64,000 nt of DNA from Leptospira kobayashii (lineage in GTDB: Bacteria > Spirochaetota > Leptospiria > Leptospirales > Leptospiraceae). Position 1 is the first letter of the stretch, and each line of letters opens with the position of its first letter. Both the position numbers and the translations under genes were made by a program. The DNA lies in assembly GCF_003114835.2 (NCBI RefSeq), contig NZ_AP025028.1:1888001-1952000 (forward strand), written 5' to 3'. Positions 7,788-16,958 of the stretch are shown here, in pieces. The notes beneath the pieces were generated by a model, which saw nothing but the letters and a program-made list of their open reading frames with translations, made no database searches and was not told the origin of the DNA.

Positions 7788-9067
7788 ACAAACATCCCAA
7801 AGGTTTGCCTTCGCTTTTTCTCACGGAGATGTGGGAGCGGATGAGCTATTACGGGATGCGAGCCTTACTCGTACTTTATCTTGTCAAAGAACTGCATTTT
7901 TCAGACGAAGATGCGGGGCAAGTTTACGGGCTTTATACGAGCTTAGTGTACCTAACTCCTGTTTTGGGGGGATATATTGCCGATAAATATTGGGGTTATA
8001 AAAAAGCGATCTATACAGGTTCCTTTTTGATGTTACTCGGGCACTTGAGTTTGGCTGTGCCGAATCTCAATTTTTTTTATCTGGGACTGGGGCTCATCAT
8101 ATTTGGAAACGGTTTTTTCAAACCGAATATGTCCACTCTTGTGGGAAAATTGTACAAAGAAAAGCCGGGACTTCGGGACAGCGGTTTTACCATTTTTTAT
8201 ATGGGAATCAATTTAGGAGGACTTCTCGGTCCCATAGTCTGCGGAAGTCTGGGAGAAAAAGTAGATTGGCATTACGGGTTTGGTGCTGCGGGGATCGGAA
8301 TGGCGATCGGCATTGCGGTATTTTATTTCGGATCTCGGAAATTGCCGGAATCCGTTTGGTTGCAAGACCCGGAACAAAGATTGGAATCGGAAGAAGTTGC
8401 CCGGCTAACAAAAGAAAACGATCGTAATGTACAAAAACGGATCGGACTGATTGTTATCTTATCTTTTTTCAGTATTTTCTTTTGGATGGCGTTCGAACAA
8501 ATGGGATCTTCGCTCAATTTGTTCGCAGACAGACATACGGATAGAACCTTCTTTCAATATGAAATTCCCGCTTCATTCTTTCAATCGATCAATCCTCTTC
8601 TGATCCTGACCCTCGGTCCGATTTTCGCCTATCTTTGGAAAAAACTTTCAGAAAAGAAAATGGATCCGGATCCTATTTTGAAATTTACATTCAGTCTGTT
8701 TTTTTTAGGGCTTGGATTTCTGATAATGGTTTGGGCTTCCAAGATCGTAAGTACGGGAGTTCTTGCAGGTGTGTGGTTTTTATTCGGTGCCTATTTCTGG
8801 AATACAGTGAGCGAATTGTTTTTATCTCCGGTCGGACTTTCTTTCGTTAGCAAAACCGCTCCTGTGAAGTACGTAAGTATGCTTATGGGTATTTGGTTTT
8901 TATCCAATGCAGTGGGTCATTATTTTGCAGGGTATTTGTCCGGTTATGTGAAACAATTTGCGGAGCCTTTCCATTTTTATCTTTTTTTCGTAATTACATC
9001 TTGGGGAGCGGGAGCATTGTTATTCTGTCTTTGGTTTGTATTGAAAGATTGGTTGCAGAAAGACTGA
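7763..9067 (+). CDS. POT/PTR2-family peptide:H+ symporter
   Basis: A 434-residue major-facilitator protein of the proton-dependent oligopeptide transporter family, importing di- and tripeptides across the inner membrane. The PTR2 hallmarks are present: LFLTEMWERMSYYGMRALL at about residues 18-36 (family ExxERFxYYG) and FYMGINLGGLLGP at about 146-158. Roughly 12 or more hydrophobic segments follow. It is slightly shorter than typical 14-helix bacterial POT members (about 490-500). The ATG lies inside the end of the adenosyltransferase gene (25-base overlap). Substrate is assigned by family only. Confidence 0.88.
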   Translation: MEIQNQTIDKHPKGLPSLFLTEMWERMSYYGMRALLVLYLVKELHFSDEDAGQVYGLYTSLVYLTPVLGGYIADKYWGYKKAIYTGSFLMLLGHLSLAVPNLNFFYLGLGLIIFGNGFFKPNMSTLVGKLYKEKPGLRDSGFTIFYMGINLGGLLGPIVCGSLGEKVDWHYGFGAAGIGMAIGIAVFYFGSRKLPESVWLQDPEQRLESEEVARLTKENDRNVQKRIGLIVILSFFSIFFWMAFEQMGSSLNLFADRHTDRTFFQYEIPASFFQSINPLLILTLGPIFAYLWKKLSEKKMDPDPILKFTFSLFFLGLGFLIMVWASKIVSTGVLAGVWFLFGAYFWNTVSELFLSPVGLSFVSKTAPVKYVSMLMGIWFLSNAVGHYFAGYLSGYVKQFAEPFHFYLFFVITSWGAGALLFCLWFVLKDWLQKD

Positions 9068-9095
9068 CGGAAAAGACGGGATTTCGATTTTATCT

Positions 9096-9119
9096 ACCGG
9101 TTTTTGGGAAGCCGGTTTT
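9096..9119. terminator. Weak hairpin between convergent genes
   Basis: ACCGG and CCGGT pair around an 11-base loop, followed by TTTT on the plus strand, between the transporter stop and the ptsI stop. Short stem and long loop; only a possible terminator. Confidence 0.25.
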
Positions 9120-10848
9120 ACCCGGAAGTTTTACCAACCAGCTCTTCGATCTCCTGGTATTTTTCTTCTCCTGCGAGCTCTAATACTTGTTCTGCGAGCA
9201 GTTTTGATTTCCAAGTGGAAGTTTCGGCAATTTTCGCCCTTACTTTTTGCATCAAAGGAACGGCGCAGGATAGATCTCTAAATCCTAGTCCCATCAGGAC
9301 TGCGGTAAACATAGGATCACTTGCAATCTCTCCGCATATGGAAATGGGTTTGCGTTGGGACTTTGCCACATCCGCAATATTTTTTAAAAGAAGTAAAAAT
9401 ACAACATGCCAAGGATTATATAAATCGTTTACAACGTGGTTATTTCTTTCCACTGCGAGAAGGTATTGCAATAGATCATTGGTTCCAACACTGTAAAAAT
9501 CAACATACTTTCCGATAAAAGGAAGATTCAAAGCACAAGCCGGGGTTTCCACCATGATTCCTAGAGGGATTTGTTTGGTGATCTCGATCCCTTCTTCTTT
9601 CAGTTCGAGGATACATTCCTGCCAAAGCGATTTTGCTTCCAATACTTCCGTAAGAGTAGTGATCATAGGCAACATGACATGCATGGTTCCGTATTCACTG
9701 GCGCGAAGTAGAGCGCGAATCTGTTCTTTGAAAAAATGAGGATGACGTAGTAGATAACGAATTCCTCTGCTCCCTAGAAAAGGATTCGCTTCCTCATAAC
9801 CGTTCTCCATTTTATCGGCGCCTATATCCCAAACTCGAAAGGTAACCGGCATCTGATCCATAGAAACTAATATCTGTTTGTATGCGGAAAATTGTTCTTC
9901 TTCCGTAGGTTTATGATCCGTATAATTGATAAATAAAATTTCGGTTCTGACAAGTCCGATCCCTACGGCGCCTTTATCGAAAGCCGTCTGAACTTCTTCC
10001 GCGGAATCAACATTGACCTTAATGGAAAAACGAATTCCATCTTTGGTTTTTAATTCTTTTTTTTCCTCTATCTGAACGGAAGCATTGAATTGACTTTGTA
10101 ATCCGTGGAGTTTGATTTCCGATAAACTGGGAAATCTGTTGAGAATTCCTTTGGATGCGTCTAACAAAACATAATCTTCGTCATCCACGTGCGAGGTGAT
10201 GTTTTTTAACCCAACGATGGTAGGTATTCCGAAATTACGGGCAATGATCGCCATATGGCCCGTCTTACCGCCGTAATCCGTTGCAATTCCCTTGATTTTG
10301 CTTTTGTCTATGGTAATCATCTCCGAAGGAGTGATTTCTTTTGCGACGAGGATGATATGGTCCGGCAGGTTGGCATTCGCATCCGGTGGTTTTTCGGCTT
10401 CCAGATTAGCGGCTAGTCTTTTGCCTATATCCAGAATATGATCCGCTCTTTCTCTGAAAAATTCGTCCGGGATGGCTTGGAATTCTTCGTATAAAGAACT
10501 AACGGCTGTTTCTAAGGCGAGATTAGCGCTTTCTTTTCCTTGAGTGATCCTTTCCACGACACGGGCACGAAATAGGGGATCATTGAAAAATACCACCTGG
10601 GATTCGAGGATTTCTACCAATTCCCTTTGGGCCGGATCATGGGAATGATTGTAGATAAGAGAGGTAAGCTCCGCTTCCGTTTTTTCCAAACTTTGTTTGA
10701 AAAGATCTAATTCTTGTTTTATTTCCTTGGGAGAGAGGTCGGTGCGTTCCTCTTTTTTCTTTCGGGGAGGGCGCCATTTATAGACTTTTCCGTAAACTAC
10801 ACCGGAATAGGCGGAGATTCCTTTGAATATAACCTTCTCTTCTACCAT
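9118..10848 (-). CDS. ptsI: Phosphoenolpyruvate-protein phosphotransferase (enzyme I)
   Basis: A 576-residue enzyme I of the PEP phosphotransferase system, which moves phosphate from PEP to HPr in the cytoplasm. The domains are in the usual order: an HPr-binding helical region (about 1-140), the swivelling phosphohistidine domain with active His198 in DYGGKTGHMAIIARNFGIP, and the PEP-binding TIM barrel with GIGLVRTEILFIN, FRVWDIGADK, LPMI and the catalytic Cys505 in ISICGEIASDP. The His site reads KTGHMAI rather than the common RTSHTAI, a mild deviation. No HPr or enzyme II gene is next to it. Leptospira are not known as PTS sugar users, so a regulatory PTS role is plausible. It ends close to the convergent peptide transporter, and lpxC lies upstream on the same strand. 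Confidence 0.93.
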   Translation of the reverse strand: MVEEKVIFKGISAYSGVVYGKVYKWRPPRKKKEERTDLSPKEIKQELDLFKQSLEKTEAELTSLIYNHSHDPAQRELVEILESQVVFFNDPLFRARVVERITQGKESANLALETAVSSLYEEFQAIPDEFFRERADHILDIGKRLAANLEAEKPPDANANLPDHIILVAKEITPSEMITIDKSKIKGIATDYGGKTGHMAIIARNFGIPTIVGLKNITSHVDDEDYVLLDASKGILNRFPSLSEIKLHGLQSQFNASVQIEEKKELKTKDGIRFSIKVNVDSAEEVQTAFDKGAVGIGLVRTEILFINYTDHKPTEEEQFSAYKQILVSMDQMPVTFRVWDIGADKMENGYEEANPFLGSRGIRYLLRHPHFFKEQIRALLRASEYGTMHVMLPMITTLTEVLEAKSLWQECILELKEEGIEITKQIPLGIMVETPACALNLPFIGKYVDFYSVGTNDLLQYLLAVERNNHVVNDLYNPWHVVFLLLLKNIADVAKSQRKPISICGEIASDPMFTAVLMGLGFRDLSCAVPLMQKVRAKIAETSTWKSKLLAEQVLELAGEEKYQEIEELVGKTSG

Positions 10849-10912
10849 GGTCTTATCGCCTTGGCAGAACTATCCCTAATGAGGACTCAGTTGAAAAGAA
10901 AAAAACTAATAA

Positions 10913-11818
10913 TTACTGAGCCACTTCGCTTTTGGAGAATAGGGGAACTCGTTTGCTTTTGAAACTGGTGAGCTCATCCCCTGTTACTTTGCTCATAATG
11001 CATTTAGCCAGGGAAATATCCAGTGCATGGCCGGCTTTGGATGCGATCAAATGACCCAAAAAAGGCCTTCCCATCACTGCCAAGTCTCCTACTAAATCCA
11101 GGATTTTGTGGCGAACGCATTCATTTTCGTAACGAAGGCTTTCGTTCAGGTATCCGTCATCCGTAAGAACGACTGCATTGTCCAAAGAGCCACCCAGTGC
11201 CAAACCGCGGGATTGGAGGGCCTCTACGTCCTTTAGAAAGCCGAATGTACGGGCAGGAAGAATGTCTTCTCCCAGGATATTTTCATCTAATTTCGTTGTG
11301 TAGGATTGTCCTCTGAGGAGGGGGTGGTTGAAGTCGATATTGTAAGTTACTTTGAGTTCGTCGGAAGGAAGCATCACTAGGTATTTGTCCCCGTCTACCA
11401 CCCACATTGGATGGGAAATGCGGATCGGCTCGATGGTTTCTTCCAATTCCTTGATTCCTGAAGAGCGGATTCCTTCCCAGAAAGGAAGAGAAGATCCGTC
11501 CATAATGGGAACTTCCACCGCATCGATTTCCAAAATACAATCTGTGATTCCGAGAGTATGTACTGCTGCCAGTAAGTGTTCTATGGTTTGGATCCGGTTG
11601 GAACTGCCGTCTCCGATGGTGGTCGCGTTGCTTGTATCCACTACATGGTCGAGAGAAATGGGAATCCGAACTTTGCTGATTCCTCTGTAAAGAAAGAAGA
11701 CCAGACCTGTGTTAGCAGGAGCGGGGTGCAAGCGGAGAGTGACTGTTTTTCCGGAATGTAATCCTATCCCTTTCAATGTAAGGGATTCTTTTATCGTTTT
11801 TCTATGGATCGTATTCAT
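10913..11818 (-). CDS. lpxC: UDP-3-O-acyl-N-acetylglucosamine deacetylase
   Basis: A 301-residue zinc deacetylase that performs the committed step of lipid A synthesis. The N-terminus HRKTIKESLTLKGIGLHSGK is typical. Zinc ligands are visible as the His in TIEHLLAAVHTLG (about residue 80) and the His and Asp of RHKILDLVGDL (about 237-247), and GHALD near 264 carries the general-base-side His. The ORF extends seven codons further to a TTG, but the ATG at 11818, preceded by AGAGAAGAGAAA, matches the family start. Length is normal. It confirms an LPS-bearing outer membrane, which separates this organism from Borrelia and Treponema. A gap of 64 bases separates it from the downstream ptsI. Confidence 0.94.
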   Translation of the reverse strand: MNTIHRKTIKESLTLKGIGLHSGKTVTLRLHPAPANTGLVFFLYRGISKVRIPISLDHVVDTSNATTIGDGSSNRIQTIEHLLAAVHTLGITDCILEIDAVEVPIMDGSSLPFWEGIRSSGIKELEETIEPIRISHPMWVVDGDKYLVMLPSDELKVTYNIDFNHPLLRGQSYTTKLDENILGEDILPARTFGFLKDVEALQSRGLALGGSLDNAVVLTDDGYLNESLRYENECVRHKILDLVGDLAVMGRPFLGHLIASKAGHALDISLAKCIMSKVTGDELTSFKSKRVPLFSKSEVAQ

Positions 11819-12069
11819 ATTTTCTCTTCTCTTTTCCAAAACTCTCTATCTGTTCCTATACCTTAGTGCAAACTTCGTGCCAATAAGAGGTTATTGGCAA
11901 TATTTCGAAAAAATCTTAAATTTGCCCTAAAATGGGCTACAAAGGCAGTCTTGGGAGGAAAATCAGGGCTGAAAAACTGTAAAAATCTTAGGGAAATCCC
12001 TACGTCCTCTTGGAAACTGTCTCATTTTTACAACAGTGTCTCATCGATGCAACAGACATAATCCTAACC
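11819..12069. other. Non-coding gap upstream of lpxC
   Basis: The longest non-coding stretch of the window, about 250 bases. It holds a perfect hairpin (CCAATAA, loop GAGG, TTATTGG at 11880-11897), a small palindrome TAGGGAAATCCCTA at 11989-12002, and on the minus strand two direct copies of ATGAGACA spaced 19 bases apart (about 12019-12046). It must contain the lpxC promoter; I could not place -35/-10 boxes with confidence and see no ORF or RNA gene. Confidence 0.4.
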
Positions 12070-12843
12070 TCAAAAGGCGGAAAGCGCCGATCGGATGAAA
12101 CTTGTAACGGGTGCTTGTTCCCTTGTATCCTCCAAACCTTCCCGGATTTCTTTCAAAACCACTTGGGCATCACCTAATGTGGTATTCACCGACTTGTGAA
12201 CATCGCTTTCGTTGATGAGCTTTCCCAGAGTTCCCTGGCCTTGGTTGATTTTGCCTGTAATGCTCGCTATATTTTGGACTGTTTTGCGGATGTCGGATCT
12301 ATTTTCTGAAATCAGTTCTGATAAGGATACAAGTGGATCTTGAGTCACTTTCCCCTGAATGGGAAGGAATCTACTCCCTTTGGGTTGAACTGTGACTTGG
12401 GAATAAATTGGTCCGTCCATCTGGAACTGTTTTGTTTTGGGATCGATTTCGAATTTGGAACCCGGATCAAGAGAAACGACTCTTCCTGACAAAAGACTTT
12501 CGTTTTTGATGGTAATCTGGTAATTTTCAAAAAGTTGGACAGGTGCTTTGAGAAGTAGTGTCAGTTCCACCTTTGTACCGATTCCCACATCTCCTTCTTT
12601 CAAAAGATTTCCTTCTTCGTCGATTTGCACCAACCGGATTTTGGAAACATATCCGAAAGGAACTCCGTGGATGGTTACTTTTCCACCCACTTTGATCCCT
12701 TCCGCATCAGGGAAATAAACGGAAAGTCGAAAGCCTTCTTTTTGGAAAGGACCGCCTTCCGTAACAATTGTAAAATAACCAATCGTTAAGAAAGCAAATA
12801 CAAACAAGATTCCTACAATGATACTGCGTCCGAAGGTTGACAT
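12070..12843 (-). CDS. mlaD: MlaD-type MCE protein
   Basis: A 257-residue periplasmic lipid-binding subunit of an Mla-type phospholipid transporter. One N-terminal membrane anchor (about residues 7-26, [20 protein letters not shown]) is followed by a single MCE/MlaD domain (about 37-145: [33 protein letters not shown]...). The rest is helical and acidic (about 170-257). The protein probably forms a hexameric ring on the periplasmic side of the MlaE permease. It is the last gene of a minus-strand operon: repeat protein, mlaE, mlaF, mlaD, with 34 bases between mlaF and mlaD. Identity confident. Confidence 0.9.
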   Translation of the reverse strand: MSTFGRSIIVGILFVFAFLTIGYFTIVTEGGPFQKEGFRLSVYFPDAEGIKVGGKVTIHGVPFGYVSKIRLVQIDEEGNLLKEGDVGIGTKVELTLLLKAPVQLFENYQITIKNESLLSGRVVSLDPGSKFEIDPKTKQFQMDGPIYSQVTVQPKGSRFLPIQGKVTQDPLVSLSELISENRSDIRKTVQNIASITGKINQGQGTLGKLINESDVHKSVNTTLGDAQVVLKEIREGLEDTREQAPVTSFIRSALSAF

Positions 12844-12877
12844 TTTCTTTAATGATCGGCCGGAAACTGTAGATACG

Positions 12878-13666
12878 TCAATTTGATTTCACCGCCTTTA
12901 GTTCCGAGTGATCCAGGATCATCGGGCCTTCCGTTCTTCCGTTGATGAATTGTTGGATGACCGGGTGGGGAGATTCCTGGATTTCTTTGGGAGTTCCGCA
13001 GTACAATACCTGACCTTCGTATAAAAAACTAATCCGATCGGCAATCCGGTAAGCGGAACTCATATCATGAGTCACAACGATGCTAGTCAGTCCCAATTCC
13101 TTTTGCATTCGAATCACAAGATCATTGATCACATTGGACATGACGGGATCGAGTCCCGATGTGGGTTCGTCGTACATCACAATCTCCGGCCGGGAAGTCA
13201 GTGCTCTCGCAAGACCGACTCTTTTTTTCATACCTCCCGAAATATCTCCGGGCAAAGTATCTTTGGCAGGGACCAAATCCAACCAACGAAGTTTTTCCAT
13301 TACTATATCATCCAGCTCTTTTCCTTCCGCGATTTTATGCTCTCGCAAAGGAAGAGCTACATTCTCATAAACAGTGAGCCAATTGATAAGTGCCCCCGAT
13401 TGAAACAATACTCCCAGTTTGGAACGTAAACTTTCCTTTTTTCTAGGTTCTGCGTGAGATATGGATTCTCCGAAGATAAAACATTCTCCTTCGTCCGGAT
13501 CTAAAAGGCCTGTTAGGTGTTTGAGACTGACTGATTTTCCCGTTCCGGAAGGACCTAGGATCACCATTGTTTCTCCCTTCTTTACCTTTATATTCATTCC
13601 TTTCAGGATCTTTCTGGATCCGAAAGCCTTGTGAACATTCCGCATTTCAATTGCTAAAGTATCCAT
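12878..13666 (-). CDS. mlaF: MlaF-type ABC transporter ATPase
   Basis: A 262-residue ATP-binding subunit that drives the MlaE permease. Walker A GPSGTGKS (about residues 38-45), Q-loop [23 protein letters not shown] signature SGGMKKR and Walker [14 protein letters not shown], then the switch His in VVTHD. The FQSGALxxxxTVxENV stretch is characteristic of MlaF/Ttg2A-type ATPases. The open frame extends far upstream into mlaE, but that extension is not protein-like. The ATG at 13666, preceded by AGGAAC, is the real start, eight bases after the mlaE stop. Together with mlaE and mlaD it forms an inner-membrane lipid transporter. Confidence 0.93.
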   Translation of the reverse strand: MDTLAIEMRNVHKAFGSRKILKGMNIKVKKGETMVILGPSGTGKSVSLKHLTGLLDPDEGECFIFGESISHAEPRKKESLRSKLGVLFQSGALINWLTVYENVALPLREHKIAEGKELDDIVMEKLRWLDLVPAKDTLPGDISGGMKKRVGLARALTSRPEIVMYDEPTSGLDPVMSNVINDLVIRMQKELGLTSIVVTHDMSSAYRIADRISFLYEGQVLYCGTPKEIQESPHPVIQQFINGRTEGPMILDHSELKAVKSN

Positions 13667-13674
13667 ATCAGTTC

Positions 13675-14451
13675 CTATTTGTAGAAGATGGCGGTAAGTA
13701 CATAACCGAAAAAGATCACCATAAGAAAGGATGTAACAACCGCCTGCCTTGTGGTTTGACCGACTCCAATGGCACCACCTGACGTGCGTAAACCTTGGCT
13801 GCAAGATACAGTGGAGATAATCAATCCGAATACGTATCCTTTCAATAATCCCACGTATAGATCTTTGAGGCCGGGGATGGAAGATATTCTGTAAAATACA
13901 TCCTGAAAATAACTGATTATATCGATTCCTAATTGGAAATGACCTACAATGGCTCCTCCTAAGATCCCTAATGTGGAGGAATATACGCAAAGCACAGGAA
14001 CCATAATGGAAAATCCGAAGATACGAGGCATCACCAGATAACGAACCGGACTTATGGACATGACTTCCAAAGCGTCTATTTCTTCCGAAACCTTCATGGT
14101 TCCGATTTCCGCTGCCATCGCCGATCCTACCGATGCTGCGAGGATGAGAGAAGTCATAAAAGGAGACATCTCCCTGGTCAAAGTGATCGTAAGTAAGAGA
14201 CCGATCTGACCTTCCGCCCCGAAATCCCGAAGCCCTAGACCTGTGTTGAGTCCCATAATCATTCCCGTAAAAATGGAAACAATGGAAACTACAAATAGGG
14301 AACCGACTCCTGCTATAAACATCTGTTCCAGTATTTCCTTCCGTTTGAAAAAAACCTGATGGCTTTGACCGAAAGAACGAAACAGTAGTAATACGGTAAA
14401 TCCGATTGCATACAACAAAGGTTGGATTTTCTTTTCAAAAAAAAGTTTCAT
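13675..14451 (-). CDS. mlaE: MlaE-type lipid ABC permease
   Basis: A 258-residue integral membrane permease (PF02405). The N-terminal amphipathic helix precedes about five transmembrane helices. Family blocks are visible: [76 protein letters not shown] (the conserved EQIDAL-type coupling region) and the C-terminal GAxGVGxTTRQAVV. It starts with an ATGA overlap on the stop of the upstream repeat protein, so translation of the two is coupled, and it leads directly into mlaF. Confidence 0.94.
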   Translation of the reverse strand: MKLFFEKKIQPLLYAIGFTVLLLFRSFGQSHQVFFKRKEILEQMFIAGVGSLFVVSIVSIFTGMIMGLNTGLGLRDFGAEGQIGLLLTITLTREMSPFMTSLILAASVGSAMAAEIGTMKVSEEIDALEVMSISPVRYLVMPRIFGFSIMVPVLCVYSSTLGILGGAIVGHFQLGIDIISYFQDVFYRISSIPGLKDLYVGLLKGYVFGLIISTVSCSQGLRTSGGAIGVGQTTRQAVVTSFLMVIFFGYVLTAIFYK

Positions 14452-15860
14452 ACTTCAAGCCACCATAAAAATTGGAATTTGTTTTTCTCTTCCCTAGTAT
14501 CGATTCCTACAAGTCCGTAAAGGAATTGGTAACGGAATCCTGATTCGTTTTTCTGAAACTCTACAAGCAGAGGGATATGTATATTGGTTTCTTTTTCGGA
14601 CCAACGTTGGGAATAAAGTCTTGTTACAAGATGAAGTCTTTTTTCCCCGTTCTTTAGTTTTCTGTATTCGATTACCGAAAAAATAGGCTCCCATACTTCT
14701 TCCATAACTTCAAATCGAACGGGAATGATGGAAAGGGTATTCCAAACCATATTTCCTTCGGAATCATTATGATAACGGACGAAAGGCCAGAATTTCCAAT
14801 AAACATCTTCCCTTCCTGTGCCAACAAACTCTTGTTTACTGTGAGAAAAGAAAGGCAGTAAAAAATAAGATTTTGATTTCAGATGGTTTGTGTTTTGGGA
14901 AAGAGATATGTAAAACGGAGTGATGAATTCGGCTTCTTTATTTGCAAAATAAGAATAACCGTACAATGGAAAAATTACGAACTTAGTGAGATCTTTTTTT
15001 TCGGAACTATGGTATTGAAAAAAGATAAATAAGGCGGAGTAGTTGGTATGCCCTGTCTTTTTATCATAGCCGTAGGAGAAAAGGGAATTCAGAACCGGAA
15101 ACCATAAAAAGGCACGACTTTTCATATTTCCATCTTGGGAATCTTTACTCAGATAGAATGGAAAAAACAAAGTATAGTTAGTCGGTTCTTTTTTATCCAA
15201 TTTTTCCTCTCCCCATTGGAAAAAAGGCCAAAGAACTGAATACCGTTTGTATTTTCCGTCATGTACTTTTCGGGAAAGAAAAGGAAAAATTCTTAATTCA
15301 CTCCTTGTCTCCGACTGTCCGTACATAGTCAACGGCCATAGCACCGCCCTCGCTTCGAATGTTTTGTATTTCCATTCGGTATAAATGGGGAATAGAAAAT
15401 AGTTTAACTCCTGATAGGACAGTTTGTTTCTGATTTTACCATAAATGGGAAATAGGCTGAAATAGTTTTCCCGTGCAGTTTCTCCCTTTCCCCACATAAG
15501 GAGGGGAGTGAGAAAAAAATCGTCCTCTTCATCGCCTTCTTCGTGTTTGATTCCTGTGCCACTGAAAAAAAACAAGCTGGACCAAGTATACCAATGGTTT
15601 GTTTCTTCTTTGTAATAAACGGGAGAAAGATAACTTCTAAAACGAAATGCGGTCGTTTTGTCCTGAAAACTCATATAGAACGGACGAATGGCAAACAAAT
15701 CCTGATTTGCCCTTTTTTCACTCTCGTACAAAAACCAAAATTGATGATAATCGGAAGGTAGGTCTTCGGTAAAACTATTGGGCAATTTTGCCAAAAGGGG
15801 GGAAACAAAGAAAGCCAAACAAATCAGAATAAGGAATTGTTTTTTTATGGCTGATCCCAC
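14448..15860 (-). CDS. Exported aromatic-proline repeat protein linked to Mla
   Basis: Family not recognised. 470 residues with an N-terminal signal peptide ([19 protein letters not shown], cleavage about residue 24). Most of the mature protein consists of about 15-17 strand-like repeats spaced roughly 20-30 residues apart, each centred on an aromatic-Pro-aromatic core such as LFPIY, FLFPIY, LWPLT, IFPFL, LWPFF, FFPFY, LLPFF and FWPFV. Alternating hydrophobic and polar residues suggest a beta-barrel or beta-solenoid, possibly in the outer membrane. The start is GTG at 15860 with TAGGA six bases upstream. The stop overlaps the mlaE start by four bases, so it is the first gene of the mla operon. 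By context it may be the outer-membrane partner of the transporter; this is inference. Confidence 0.7.
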   Translation of the reverse strand: MGSAIKKQFLILICLAFFVSPLLAKLPNSFTEDLPSDYHQFWFLYESEKRANQDLFAIRPFYMSFQDKTTAFRFRSYLSPVYYKEETNHWYTWSSLFFFSGTGIKHEEGDEEDDFFLTPLLMWGKGETARENYFSLFPIYGKIRNKLSYQELNYFLFPIYTEWKYKTFEARAVLWPLTMYGQSETRSELRIFPFLSRKVHDGKYKRYSVLWPFFQWGEEKLDKKEPTNYTLFFPFYLSKDSQDGNMKSRAFLWFPVLNSLFSYGYDKKTGHTNYSALFIFFQYHSSEKKDLTKFVIFPLYGYSYFANKEAEFITPFYISLSQNTNHLKSKSYFLLPFFSHSKQEFVGTGREDVYWKFWPFVRYHNDSEGNMVWNTLSIIPVRFEVMEEVWEPIFSVIEYRKLKNGEKRLHLVTRLYSQRWSEKETNIHIPLLVEFQKNESGFRYQFLYGLVGIDTREEKNKFQFLWWLEV

Positions 15861-15863
15861 TTA

Positions 15864-15887
15864 TTTCCTAATATATCTATTAGGAAA
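15864..15887. promoter_or_regulatory. Perfect palindrome between divergent mla operon and ddl
   Basis: Ten-base arms TTTCCTAATA and TATTAGGAAA with a TATC centre. It lies in a 45-base divergent gap. On the minus strand its TAGGA is the ribosome-binding site of the repeat-protein gene; on the plus strand it lies 18 bases before the ddl start. It may be an operator or an RNA hairpin that hides the ribosome-binding site. Confidence 0.5.
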
Positions 15888-15905
15888 AAGGAATCAAGTG
15901 ATTTC

Positions 15906-16958
15906 ATGAAACGGACAAAACTGGGTTTAATTTTTGGAGGAACTTCCTCGGAACATGAGATTTCGATTCGATCTTCTTATTTTATTTTTAAAACTTTGGA
16001 CAGAACAAAGTTCGAGGTAAAACCGATATTTATAGATCAGAACGGAGTTTGGAAAATTCCGAAAGATTTCGAAGGAAATTATCCGGATCCGGAAAATATT
16101 TCTCCTTCTGACTTCGCGGTTCAGTTTCAGGAAAAAAACGAGATTTATGCAAATAGCGACAAACATTTGTTAAGCTCAATAGGGATTGACGCGGTATTTA
16201 TAGGATTGCACGGTGGTTCGGGAGAAGACGGGCGCATTCAGGGATTCTTAGATGTTATGGGGATTCCTTACACAGGTTCGGGGGTATTGGCATCCGCCCT
16301 TGCCATGGATAAATTCCGTTCCAACCAATTGTTTGAAAAGGCGGGCATTCCAGTCGCACCTTTTTTGGAAGTATCCAAAAAAGACATAGATGCAAAAAGA
16401 TTCGTATTGCAAATGCCTATCTCTTTTCCCGTTTTCATTAAGCCGACATTAGGCGGATCAAGTGTGAATGCAGGACCTGCGAAGACGCCGGAAGAAGCTA
16501 TTTTACTTATAGAAAAGATATTTGTTTCGGAGGATCGTGTTTTCATTCAGGAGTTGATTGCAGGAACGGAAGTATCCATCGGAGTTTTGGAAAAAAAAGA
16601 AAATGACGGTTGGCAAAGTTTTCCTTTGGTAGCGACCGAAATCCGTCCCAAAACGGAGTTTTTCGATTTTACCGCCAAATATACGAAAGGTGCCAGTGAA
16701 GAGATCACTCCTGCGGAAATTCCTAAGGAAACAATGGACAAATTGCAATCCTATACTTTGATCTGTCACAAGACATTGGGTTGCAAAGGATATTCCAGAA
16801 CCGATTTTATCATTCGAAACGGAATCCCTTATGTTTTAGAAACAAATACTCTTCCCGGAATGACCGGCACAAGCCTTATCCCGCAACAGGCAAAAGCACT
16901 TGGAATCGATATGAAGGACGTATTTAACTGGCTAGTGGACTTGGCTCTGTCTTCTTAG
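15906..16958 (+). CDS. ddl: D-alanine--D-alanine ligase
   Basis: A 350-residue ATP-grasp enzyme that joins two D-alanines for peptidoglycan precursors in the cytoplasm. Hallmarks are [17 protein letters not shown] (N-terminal binding loop), [69 protein letters not shown] and the C-terminal [23 protein letters not shown]. Length is normal. It starts 45 bases from the divergent mla operon. The 3' end overlaps the convergent symporter gene by 35 bases. Confidence 0.95.
   Translation: MKRTKLGLIFGGTSSEHEISIRSSYFIFKTLDRTKFEVKPIFIDQNGVWKIPKDFEGNYPDPENISPSDFAVQFQEKNEIYANSDKHLLSSIGIDAVFIGLHGGSGEDGRIQGFLDVMGIPYTGSGVLASALAMDKFRSNQLFEKAGIPVAPFLEVSKKDIDAKRFVLQMPISFPVFIKPTLGGSSVNAGPAKTPEEAILLIEKIFVSEDRVFIQELIAGTEVSIGVLEKKENDGWQSFPLVATEIRPKTEFFDFTAKYTKGASEEITPAEIPKETMDKLQSYTLICHKTLGCKGYSRTDFIIRNGIPYVLETNTLPGMTGTSLIPQQAKALGIDMKDVFNWLVDLALSS

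Noticed and set aside
13667..13990. N-terminal extension of the mlaF reading frame
   Set aside because: It lies inside mlaE in another frame, has Arg/His/Ser-rich, non-protein-like composition, and the ABC ATPase domain starts at the ATG at 13666.
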